Assembly: GCA_009843005.1 (NCBI GenBank)
Contig: VYEH01000110.1
Location: 1 to 13,235 of the forward strand
Direction: 5' to 3'
Source: Pseudomonadota bacterium
Lineage (GTDB): Bacteria; Pseudomonadota; Gammaproteobacteria; Steroidobacterales; Rariloculaceae
Length of the DNA: 13,235 nt
The number at the start of each line of letters is the position of its first letter. Within the stretch, counting starts at the first letter, position 1. The position numbers and the translations under genes were made by a program. Below, piece after piece: positions 7,392-13,235 of the stretch. The notes beneath the pieces are model-generated. The model saw only the letters and a list, made by a program, of their open reading frames with translations, made no database searches and was not told where the DNA came from.

Positions 7392-9173
7392 TCAGAGCGA
7401 CCCGTCGGAGAAGACAATCTCGCCGTCCACGATGGTGACCGTCGCCCTGGTGTCCCTGATGTGGCGCGGATCGACCTGGAAGGGGTCCTGGTTCAGGATG
7501 GCCAGGTCGGCGAGGAACCCGGCACTGAGCTGACCGCGTTCGTGCTCCTCCCGCGTGAACCAGGCTGATCCTCGCGTGTATCCGCGCAGTCCCTCCATCA
7601 GGGTGATCTGTTGGGGCCCGCGGCCCAACGTGTCCGCTGAGAGGATATCGTCGCCCCGATAGTTCTCGCCGGTAACCATGAATTGCAGGATCGTCCAGGG
7701 GTTGCCGGGGCCCGCGAACATGCCGTCGGCGCCGAAGCCGAAGTTGAGACCGGGAGTGTCCACGGCAGTCCGGTAGGGCGGGCCCGAATACTGCCAATCC
7801 GGAAACAGGAAACGGACCGCCTGAATGCCGGCGCCAACCCCCAGGTCCGCCATGTTTGCGAGATCCTCCGACGTGGCGTCGTTTAGGTGCTCCATGGACA
7901 CGTGACGGTCGGAGAGCGTGCCGATCCGGCATGGATCGGGCGTTTCAACGGCGCGCCGGATTCCCTCGACCACCGGCGCGATCTGGTCGGCCTCGGCGTG
8001 CTGGTGGAACGACCAGTCCGGCCGTCGAAGCAAAAATATCACGGCCTCTTCAATGGACGCCGCCGTCGGGGCGGCGAGAAACTCCCCCAGCCCCATATTC
8101 CTGAAGAATGGGCCGCCGACGCGGCTCAGGTGCAGGCCTTCTCCCGGAACTTCCCCGGGGCCGACGCATTCCATTGTTGCAGCGAGCGGCGCGGCGCTGA
8201 CGACGTTACGCAGGGCCGCCAGGCCGGTTTGTCCCTCGACGCCAGGGGTGCTGGTTGGCCGAATCTGGTAGCGGTTCCGGACCCTGAGCTGGCCACGTCG
8301 TTCAAGTTCAAGCAGCGGCACGAAATCCTGTGTCTGCCGGAACCCGCTGCCGCCGGCGTCGCCCACCCCCACCAACCCAACCGAGTGCGACCAACGCACC
8401 AGGTCGAGAGTGCTGCGAATCTGATCATCCAGGGAATTGTGTGCCCGCGTCCATTCGTAAACCTGCTGATTCAGTTCATTGTCCAGGGCGCCGTCGGCGG
8501 GGATTTCTCCGACAAACGGCGCGGTCTCGCTCAGACCGTTGAAGAAGTCGATGGCGCGCGTGTTCATCTGCCCCGGTCCGGTGAAGGTGGCTCGATTGAA
8601 GTCTTCCGGTCCAGTGCCCACGGGCGTCGGCGTAAATCGCTGGGAAAACAACACCGGATTCACCGGAGCCCAGGCATCCAGCTCGTCCCGGGTCGGGTAC
8701 CGTCCCGAGAGCGGATCGTCGGGGTCCTCGAGAAACTGCAGGTGATTGTGGCGGCCGATCAGGGTGATCCATTCTCCCTCCGGTACTTCCGTGGCTCGGT
8801 CCCGGACAGCCTCTTCAAGGTCCTCGAGCGTGAACGCATTCTCGCCGCGATGCAGGGCGTATCCCCATGTGATCGCACTGCGATTCCAGTGCAGGTGCTG
8901 GTCGATGAGACCGGGGATCACGATAGCGCCCTGGGCGTCGATGACGGTGATGGCACCTTCGGTTGATTGTGCCTGCGCGGCGCCGTCCGCAACTTCCGCT
9001 CCCACGGACACGATTCGGTTGCCGCCGATCAGCAGGGAATCGGCCGTCGGATTTTCGTCGTCCATGGTGACGATGTTGGCGTTGACGATCCTGATGTCGT
9101 CGGCGAGAAGGCCTTGGCCGCCCAGGGAAGCCACCAGGGCGACGGCCGAGGTCTGCACGTTCCAGCGCCTCAT
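7392..9173 (-). CDS. YtcJ-like amidohydrolase (Amidohydro_3)
   Basis: A 593-residue metal-dependent amidohydrolase. After an N-terminal hydrophobic stretch (VQTSAVALVASLGGQGLLA, a possible signal peptide) comes the beta-sandwich start IRIVNANIVTMDD. The TIM-barrel metal motif IPGLIDQHLHW follows (H93, H95), then FHQHAEAD (H390, H392), SMEHLND (H429) and FGFGADG (D483), in the order expected for the family. The C-terminus (YTRGSAWFTREEHERGQLSAGFLADLAIL) is the classic end of YtcJ-type proteins. Family members hydrolyse C-N bonds such as amides and carbamates; the substrate here is unknown. ATG 9173-9171 overlaps the stop of the upstream GFA-domain gene in an ATGA, so the two are very probably translationally coupled. 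Confidence 0.92.
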   Translation of the reverse strand: MRRWNVQTSAVALVASLGGQGLLADDIRIVNANIVTMDDENPTADSLLIGGNRIVSVGAEVADGAAQAQSTEGAITVIDAQGAIVIPGLIDQHLHWNRSAITWGYALHRGENAFTLEDLEEAVRDRATEVPEGEWITLIGRHNHLQFLEDPDDPLSGRYPTRDELDAWAPVNPVLFSQRFTPTPVGTGPEDFNRATFTGPGQMNTRAIDFFNGLSETAPFVGEIPADGALDNELNQQVYEWTRAHNSLDDQIRSTLDLVRWSHSVGLVGVGDAGGSGFRQTQDFVPLLELERRGQLRVRNRYQIRPTSTPGVEGQTGLAALRNVVSAAPLAATMECVGPGEVPGEGLHLSRVGGPFFRNMGLGEFLAAPTAASIEEAVIFLLRRPDWSFHQHAEADQIAPVVEGIRRAVETPDPCRIGTLSDRHVSMEHLNDATSEDLANMADLGVGAGIQAVRFLFPDWQYSGPPYRTAVDTPGLNFGFGADGMFAGPGNPWTILQFMVTGENYRGDDILSADTLGRGPQQITLMEGLRGYTRGSAWFTREEHERGQLSAGFLADLAILNQDPFQVDPRHIRDTRATVTIVDGEIVFSDGSL

Positions 9174-9673
9174 TGTTCACGGTCCTGCGTTTCAAGCCCC
9201 AGCCTGCGGTGCCATTGGGCGATGGATTCTTCCGGGTAGGCGTCGTACATCCGGTCCCTCGGATCGGTGCGGAGCTGTACCCAGTCCGCCCTGGATCCGA
9301 GCATCAGGTGGGTGCGTTCCGGCGGGCGGGGCAGGGGCGAATCCACGGCGGACGCAAACGGGTGCAGCAATTCCGGCCACATGGATGACCATACCCATAG
9401 ATTGCTTCCGCAGAGCCTGCAGAAACTGCGTTCGCAGTGACTGAGCGTTTCCTCCCCGGTTTCCTCATCGCGCCGCCTCGCCCGGTAGACGGTGATGTGG
9501 TCGCGGCCCTCCACGTTCAGCGTTTCGAATTCCCCGCTCAGGTTGATCGCGTAGCCGCCGCTGCCGGCGGTTTTTCGGCAAATGGAGCAGTAGCAGAGAT
9601 TGTAGGGATAGGGGTGCGCGGAGCGCACGGAGAAACGCACCGCGCGGCAGTGGCAGGAGCCCTTCAGGCGCAT
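9170..9673 (-). CDS. GFA/CENP-V-domain zinc protein
   Basis: A 167-residue cytoplasmic protein of the glutathione-dependent formaldehyde-activating (GFA)-like family. The zinc-binding cysteines are all in place: GSCHC (C7, C9), CYCSIC (C27, C29, C32) and a later HC...CRLCG cluster (C80, C85, C88). Many family members have no proven formaldehyde role, so activity is left open. The start is ATG 9673-9671, preceded by GGAGA on the minus strand; an ATG four codons upstream (9685) is possible but overlaps that SD. The longer reading to 9856 only picks up the out-of-frame end of the neighbouring pseudogene. The stop overlaps the amidohydrolase ATG by four bases, which suggests one operon. A joint function is an inference. 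Confidence 0.9.
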   Translation of the reverse strand: MRLKGSCHCRAVRFSVRSAHPYPYNLCYCSICRKTAGSGGYAINLSGEFETLNVEGRDHITVYRARRRDEETGEETLSHCERSFCRLCGSNLWVWSSMWPELLHPFASAVDSPLPRPPERTHLMLGSRADWVQLRTDPRDRMYDAYPEESIAQWHRRLGLETQDREQ

Positions 9674-9758
9674 GGATCTCTCCATTGTCGTTACCGTATG
9701 CGAATTGTATCGCGCACAGTAGTTCTCTCTGCCATGCTCGCCACTGTCGGCAGGCCCG

Positions 9759-10680
9759 CTATTGTGTGGTGCGAATGGTGTAGCTGTCGGCCACCATGCC
9801 GTCCCGGCGCGTCTCGTCCTCTTCGCCGGGCAGGTACGTCTGGACGTAGTCCACATTCACATCTTCCGGTGACACGCGAACCCGAAGGTAGCCGCTGCCG
9901 CCCAGTACGGTGCCATGGTTGTAGTTGAAGTTCCTGGCCGAATTGGTTGCATCGTACAGTCCCCTGCCTGCTCGGGCGGCTCGGGTTCGTACCAGTACGG
10001 GTCCAGCGCGACGAACAGCGCGTCGCCCCAGTGAAACGCATACCAGGACTGGCGCAGCCCGACGAAGGGCTCTTCCCGGCTACTGCCCGAATAGAAATCG
10101 TTCGGTCCCGGATTGGGGAAGTACGCCTTGCGCCCCAGCGTTCCCAGCACGGCAATGTTGTTCGCGGTTCCGTCAAGGCGCCGGCCCCATTCCCCTTCGT
10201 GGTTGCCCATGACAAGGAACAAGGGCACCGAGTGGTTGATGAGGTCGAAACAGGAACGCAGAAGCTGAACTCGGCCGTTGATCTGCTCCGCCGTGATCGG
10301 CCCCAGACGAAGGAACCGGTCGATGAAGAACGTGTCGCCCAGATCGAACATGAAGTCGGGCTTGTCGGCGAGCATCTTGGCGAGGCTCAACTTGAAGGCT
10401 TCCGGATCGTCCGTCTCCATCATGTGCGGGTCGAACTCCACGACGAAGGTGAATGCGCTGCCGGGTGGGCGCGCCGTGTGGAAGGAGCGCTCGGGCCGTT
10501 CGAGCCCCTTGGATGATCGGTGTACATGACGGTCGACCTCGAGGTCACCACGACCTCCTGGACATCCGTCACGGCTTCGTCAAAGGCAAAGCTGCGGGGA
10601 TCCCGGTATTGCTGCTGGGCGGCCGCAACCGCCGCGCTGAATGACACAGATCCGAGTAAGAAAAGTTTGAATTTGATCAT
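9759..10680 (-). pseudogene. Metallophosphoesterase (purple acid phosphatase-like) with two internal losses
   Basis: Three frames together make one exported metallophosphoesterase. Segment 1 (from ATG 10680-10678, with GGGAG upstream) has a signal peptide (MIKFKLFLLGSVSFSAAVAA) and QQQYRDPRSFAFDEAV. Around 10500 the frame changes to RPERSFHTARPPGSAFTF, then FDPHMME, FDLGDTFF and LVMGNHEGEW (metal motifs) up to YWYEPEPPEQAG. Near 9960 the frame changes again to LYDATNSARNFNYNHGTV and LRVRVSPEDVNVDYVQTYLP, ending at TAG 9761-9759. Compared with intact relatives as I know them, about 60-80 residues are missing at the first junction and about 100 at the second, including the HH and GHxH ligands. 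The product cannot be functional as read. Deletions are likelier than sequencing errors because whole segments are absent; an assembly error remains possible. Confidence 0.8.
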
Positions 10681-10755
10681 TTCACGACTCCCTGAACCTC
10701 CATCCTGAACATGTAAACACTCCACAGGGCGCGCCATTTAGCCGGGTCACAAACG

Positions 10756-10777
10756 GTGGCCAAAAGACATTGGCCAC
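10756..10777. promoter_or_regulatory. Perfect 8-bp palindromic operator candidate
   Basis: GTGGCCAA, a 6-base spacer, then TTGGCCAC: a perfect inverted repeat in the region between the minus-strand pseudogene and the plus-strand genes. It lies 11 bases upstream of a TATAAT box, where it would cover a -35 region, which is how a dimeric repressor or activator site is usually placed. No T-run follows, so it does not look like a terminator. The cognate regulator is not in the window. Confidence 0.6.
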
Positions 10778-10788
10778 GGAGTGTTGAA

Positions 10789-10794
10789 TATAAT
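10789..10794 (+). promoter_or_regulatory. Consensus -10 box
   Basis: TATAAT, 41 bases before the mini-ORF start at 10835 and 185 bases before the PLP-enzyme start. No good -35 is present at 17 bases; the palindrome occupies that place, which fits activator-dependent or repressed transcription. Confidence 0.55.
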
Positions 10795-10834
10795 GACGGC
10801 TGATGACGAACCTGGTTGAAAAGGAAGTATCCCG

Positions 10835-10909
10835 ATGAAGAACACCGCGTGCAAATTGGCCGGGTTCGTGTTCGCCCTGGAAGTGTTGCCGGCGTCAAGA
10901 CAATTCTGA
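10835..10909 (+). CDS. 24-codon signal-peptide-like mini-ORF (leader or gene remnant)
   Basis: ATG 10835 follows a good SD (AAGGAAG, about eight bases upstream) and a TATAAT box. It encodes MKNTACKLAGFVFALEVLPA plus SRQF and stops at TGA 10907-10909. The basic start, hydrophobic core and LPAS end look like an intact secretion signal with no mature protein after it. Two readings fit: the 5' remnant of a deleted exported-protein gene, consistent with the neighbouring decayed phosphoesterase, or a short leader translated ahead of the PLP-enzyme gene, which starts 69 bases downstream. No family is recognised. Translation is unproven. Confidence 0.4.
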   Translation: MKNTACKLAGFVFALEVLPASRQF

Positions 10910-10978
10910 GTCATGCGTATCCGCTATGCGTGAGCCAGTTCCGGTATTATTCGCCGCCTATTCGCTGGGAGACGCTTC

Positions 10979-12130
10979 ATGGGCTTCTCGACCAAACAGA
11001 TTCACGCGGGTGTCGAGCCGGATGCGGAGACCGGTTCGATCCTCACGCCGATCTACCAGTCGACGACCTTCGTTCAGCCGTCGGTGGACGAGTACCTGTC
11101 CAAGGGTTATTCGTATTCACGTAGCGGCAATCCCACCGTGCGGGCGCTGGAACGCAAGCTGGCCGCACTGGAGGAGGGTTTCGACTGCACCTGCTATGCC
11201 ACTGGTATGGCCGCCATCCAGGTGGTCATGCAGGCCTGCCTGAACGCGGGCGATCATGCCATCATTTCCGATGTTGCCTACGGCGGCACATATCGCCTGA
11301 GCACCAAGGTCTTCAGCCGATTCGGCGTGGAGTTCAGTTTCGTGAATACCGCGGATCCCGCCGAGGTGGATGCGGCGGTCAGGCCGAACACGCGCCTGAT
11401 CCTCACCGAGACGCCTGCCAATCCGAACCTGAAACTCACCGACATCCTGTCGGTATCAGAGATCGCCCGGGCTCGGGGAATTCCACATGCCGTGGACAAT
11501 ACGTTCCTGACGCCCTTCTACCAGCAGCCGCTGGCGCTGGGCGCCGACATCTCCATTCACAGCACGACCAAGTACTTCGACGGTCACAACGCGACCGTGG
11601 GCGGCGCTGTAGTAGCGGCTACCGAAGCCCTGGACGAGGCCATCCGGTTCATCCAGAACGCCAGTGGCGTCATCATGTCGCCGTGGGTGGCCTGGTTGAC
11701 TCTTCAGGGCATCAAGACGCTCTCGATCCGGATGGAACGGCAGTCCGCGAACGCGCTTGCCATCGCGGAGTACCTGGAGTCGCACCCCAAGGTGTCCCAG
11801 GTTGCCTATCCCGGCCTGGCTTCGTTCGCCCAGCACGATCTGGCCAGTCGCCAGGCGAGCGGTTTCGGCGCCATGCTCTGGTTCGAGGTCCAGGGCGGCG
11901 TCAGCGCCGGCAAGCGGCTAATGGACTCGGTGCGTTTGTGTACGCTTGCGGAAAACCTCGGATCTGTGGAAACGCTGGTCACGCACCCCGTGACCATGAC
12001 TCACGCCGACGTGGAGAAGGCGGAGCGGGAGCGGGTCGGCATCAGCGATGGCCTGGTGAGGCTATCGGTGGGTCTTGAGGATGTGGAAGACCTGATCGCC
12101 GATCTCGATCAGGCGCTCGGCCACGTCTAG
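10979..12130 (+). CDS. Cys/Met-metabolism PLP-dependent enzyme (cystathionine gamma-synthase/lyase type)
   Basis: A 383-residue cytoplasmic fold-type I PLP enzyme of the trans-sulfuration family, which catalyses gamma-replacement or elimination on homoserine esters, cystathionine or methionine. Motifs in order: GYSYSRSGNPT (Y46, R48, phosphate contacts from the neighbouring subunit), the ring-stacking Tyr region VAYGGTY (Y101), ETPANP, AVDNTF (D173, PLP nitrogen), HSTTKYFDGHN (K198, Schiff base), LGSVETLVTHPVTMTH and VRLSVGLED (R361, substrate carboxylate). The length is typical. Sequence alone does not separate synthase, lyase and methionine gamma-lyase activity, so no symbol is given. ATG 10979 has GGGAGA upstream. 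A MOSC-domain gene follows after nine bases, which suggests a sulfur-related operon. Confidence 0.95.
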   Translation: MGFSTKQIHAGVEPDAETGSILTPIYQSTTFVQPSVDEYLSKGYSYSRSGNPTVRALERKLAALEEGFDCTCYATGMAAIQVVMQACLNAGDHAIISDVAYGGTYRLSTKVFSRFGVEFSFVNTADPAEVDAAVRPNTRLILTETPANPNLKLTDILSVSEIARARGIPHAVDNTFLTPFYQQPLALGADISIHSTTKYFDGHNATVGGAVVAATEALDEAIRFIQNASGVIMSPWVAWLTLQGIKTLSIRMERQSANALAIAEYLESHPKVSQVAYPGLASFAQHDLASRQASGFGAMLWFEVQGGVSAGKRLMDSVRLCTLAENLGSVETLVTHPVTMTHADVEKAERERVGISDGLVRLSVGLEDVEDLIADLDQALGHV

Positions 12131-12139
12131 GAAACGGCC

Positions 12140-12934
12140 ATGCGCCTGGCCGAGATCAGGGTTTATCCCATCAAGTCCTGCGGCGGGATCTCGGTCGCCA
12201 GCGCTGTGCTTGAGCCGCGCGGGTTTGCCGGGGACCGGCGCTACATGCTGGTGGACGAGCGCGGCCGGTTTCTGACCCAGCGCGAGCACCCGCGGATGGC
12301 GACCGTCCGGGTTCGGGAGGCAGACGGCGGCTGGGTCGTGGAGGCGCCGGGACAGCGGACACTGTCGTTGCCCGTGAGACTGCCCTCGGGACCGCAGCGA
12401 GCGGCCACCGTATGGCGCGATACGCTTGAGCTCACCGAGGCGGATCACGCCGTCAATCGGTGGTTCAGTGACGCGCTGGATATCCCGTGCCGGCTGGTCA
12501 ACATGTCCAAAGGGCACGTGCGACCCCTCAGACCCGGTCGCGGCAGGGACGGGGACCAGGTGAGTCTAGCCGACGGCGCCCCGGTGCTGCTGACGGCAAC
12601 GGCGTCGCTGGCACAGCTCAATGGGCGGTTGACCAGGCCCGTCGGAATGCTGAATTTCCGCCCCAACCTGGTTGCCGAGACCGACACGCCCTTTGAGGAA
12701 GACCAGTGGGGGCGAATCCGGATCGGCGAGGCCGAGTTCGACGTGGCCTGGGCCTGCACACGGTGCGTATTGACGACGATCAATCCCGAGACTGCCAAAA
12801 AGGACCCAGACGAAGAGCCCATTCGCACCCTGAAGACGTTTCGCCGCGGCCCCGAGGGCGTGATGTTCGGCCAGAATCTCATTCCCCGCCGGCTCGGAGT
12901 GGTGAGCGTCGGCGATCCCATCGATATACTCTGA
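12140..12934 (+). CDS. MOSC-domain molybdenum-cofactor sulfur protein (mARC/YcbX-like)
   Basis: A 264-residue protein with an N-terminal MOSC beta-barrel domain (MRLAEIRVYPIKSCGG, RGFAGDRRYMLVDE) and a C-terminal MOSC domain (LNFRPNLV, then CTRCVLTTINPETA with C206 and C209, then GQNLIPR). In mARC- and YcbX-type proteins the Cys in this motif coordinates the molybdenum cofactor, and the enzymes reduce N-hydroxylated compounds; a role in sulfur carriage is known for other MOSC proteins. No C-terminal 2Fe-2S domain is present, unlike YcbX, so a partner reductase would be needed. The start is nine bases after the PLP-enzyme stop, with an AGGAA overlapping that stop codon, so co-translation is likely. 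The pairing suggests sulfur or Moco metabolism, but that is inference. Confidence 0.92.
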   Translation: MRLAEIRVYPIKSCGGISVASAVLEPRGFAGDRRYMLVDERGRFLTQREHPRMATVRVREADGGWVVEAPGQRTLSLPVRLPSGPQRAATVWRDTLELTEADHAVNRWFSDALDIPCRLVNMSKGHVRPLRPGRGRDGDQVSLADGAPVLLTATASLAQLNGRLTRPVGMLNFRPNLVAETDTPFEEDQWGRIRIGEAEFDVAWACTRCVLTTINPETAKKDPDEEPIRTLKTFRRGPEGVMFGQNLIPRRLGVVSVGDPIDIL

Positions 12935-12943
12935 GGGGCCCGC

Positions 12944-12959
12944 TGACACGCAAGTGTCA
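12944..12959 (+). terminator. Weak stem-loop after the MOSC gene
   Basis: TGACAC, loop GCAA, GTGTCA: a perfect 6-bp hairpin nine bases after the MOSC stop codon. No T-run follows, so it is at most a weak or Rho-assisted end signal. Confidence 0.3.
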
Positions 12960-12966
12960 CGCGGTT

Positions 12967-13000
12967 CTAGTGCTCCATCAACCTTATAACGCCGTATCAG
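12967..13000 (+). repeat. Left terminal inverted repeat (34 bp)
   Basis: Perfect reverse complement of 13202-13235. Pairing breaks at 13001, where the internal hairpin arm begins. Confidence 0.95.
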
Positions 13001-13096
13001 TGGCCGCAGGCCCGCCTCTGGCAAGGCGCGTCCCGCCGGCCATGGTGGGCCCATGGTCAAGGGGCGCAACACCGCCAGAGGCGGGCCTGCGGCCAC
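13000..13096. repeat. Internal hairpin arm 1: 23-bp perfect inverted repeat
   Basis: Positions 13000-13022 and 13074-13096 are perfect reverse complements, separated by 51 bases that hold a small CCATGG...CCATGG palindrome. The arm abuts the left terminal repeat, so it could be a second foldback unit nested in the first. Confidence 0.9.
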
Positions 13097-13110
13097 CCGG
13101 AGGGCGCGTC

Positions 13111-13195
13111 CACAAGCGCGCATCTGCTTTGTTGCCGTCTCTTGACGTATACCCAATACGTCGGCGAGCCGGCGCCGCGCATCTGCGCGCTTGTG
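13111..13195. repeat. Internal hairpin arm 2: 12-bp stem with nested 7-bp stem
   Basis: CACAAGCGCGCA at 13111-13122 pairs with 13184-13195. Inside it, GACGTAT (13144-13150) and ATACGTC (13156-13162) form a perfect hairpin with loop ACCCA. Confidence 0.8.
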
Positions 13196-13201
13196 AACGC
13201 G

Positions 13202-13235
13202 CTGATACGGCGTTATAAGGTTGATGGAGCACTAG
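13202..13235 (-). repeat. Right terminal inverted repeat (34 bp)
   Basis: Perfect reverse complement of 12967-13000; its outer end is the last base of the window. Confidence 0.95.

Larger units (their letters stand above)
12967..13235. mobile_element. MITE-like foldback element with 34-bp terminal inverted repeats
   Basis: A 269-bp non-coding element bounded by perfect 34-bp inverted repeats (12967-13000 and 13202-13235), each beginning CTAGTGCTCC on its own strand. No transposase is present, so it would need one in trans. The outer CTAG could be a 4-bp target duplication (CTAG, as in some IS5-group elements), or the inner TA a 2-bp one (IS630/mariner type); the right flank is outside the window, so this cannot be settled. 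Inside are two hairpin arms (13000-13096 and 13111-13195). The open reading frames across it run through the repeats on both strands and are probably not genes. The window ends exactly at its right terminus, which may reflect a contig break at a multicopy repeat. Confidence 0.85.

Noticed and set aside
9691..10215. 174-codon minus-strand frame as a separate gene
   Set aside because: Only its end could be mistaken for a gene; the true C-terminal phosphoesterase segment (ending at 9759) lies in a different frame.
10816..11124. 102-codon plus-strand frame running into the PLP-enzyme gene
   Set aside because: It overlaps the well-supported PLP enzyme in another frame and matches no family.
12984..13232. 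Small reading frames across the MITE on both strands
   Set aside because: Both are built from the inverted repeats, give the same HQPYNAVS start from either end, and have no SD or domain.

Overview
The window is GC-rich, gene-dense bacterial DNA. Exported lipoproteins, Shine-Dalgarno sequences and short overlaps between genes fit a Gram-negative host. The gene set (sulfatase, multiheme cytochrome c, DUF6152-like protein, exported metallo-beta-lactamase-fold protein, YtcJ-like amidohydrolase) resembles environmental Gammaproteobacteria. That placement is an inference from gene content, because no marker gene is present.

Layout. (1) Positions 1-3548, minus strand: a tightly spaced run of a small membrane protein, a lipoprotein-type octaheme cytochrome c with a HEAT/TPR-like C-terminal half, and a type I sulfatase cut by the left edge. 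The cytochrome stop and the sulfatase start share one base. (2) 3541-4398, plus strand: an EamA/DMT-type permease. (3) 4439-7370: two divergent secreted-protein genes, a DUF6152-like protein (minus) and a two-domain metallo-beta-lactamase-fold protein (plus), sharing a 238-base control region. (4) 7392-9673, minus strand: a GFA-domain zinc protein gene overlapping an exported amidohydrolase gene by ATGA. (5) 9759-10680, minus strand: a metallophosphoesterase that appears broken by two internal losses, each with a frame change. (6) 10681-10978: a control region with a perfect 8-bp palindrome next to a TATAAT box and a 24-codon signal-peptide-like mini-ORF. (7) 10979-12934, plus strand: a Cys/Met-metabolism PLP enzyme followed after 9 bases by a MOSC-domain protein. 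(8) 12967-13235: a 269-bp MITE-like element with perfect 34-bp terminal inverted repeats and two internal foldback arms; the window ends exactly at its right terminus.

Together the genes suggest an envelope-oriented accessory neighbourhood: periplasmic electron transfer with desulfation, secreted hydrolases, sulfur amino acid metabolism, and signs of decay (the pseudogene) and mobile DNA (the MITE). I see no tRNA, rRNA, CRISPR array or intact transposase. The most distinctive items are the cytochrome/sulfatase operon, the nested foldback element, and the palindrome-controlled mini-ORF.
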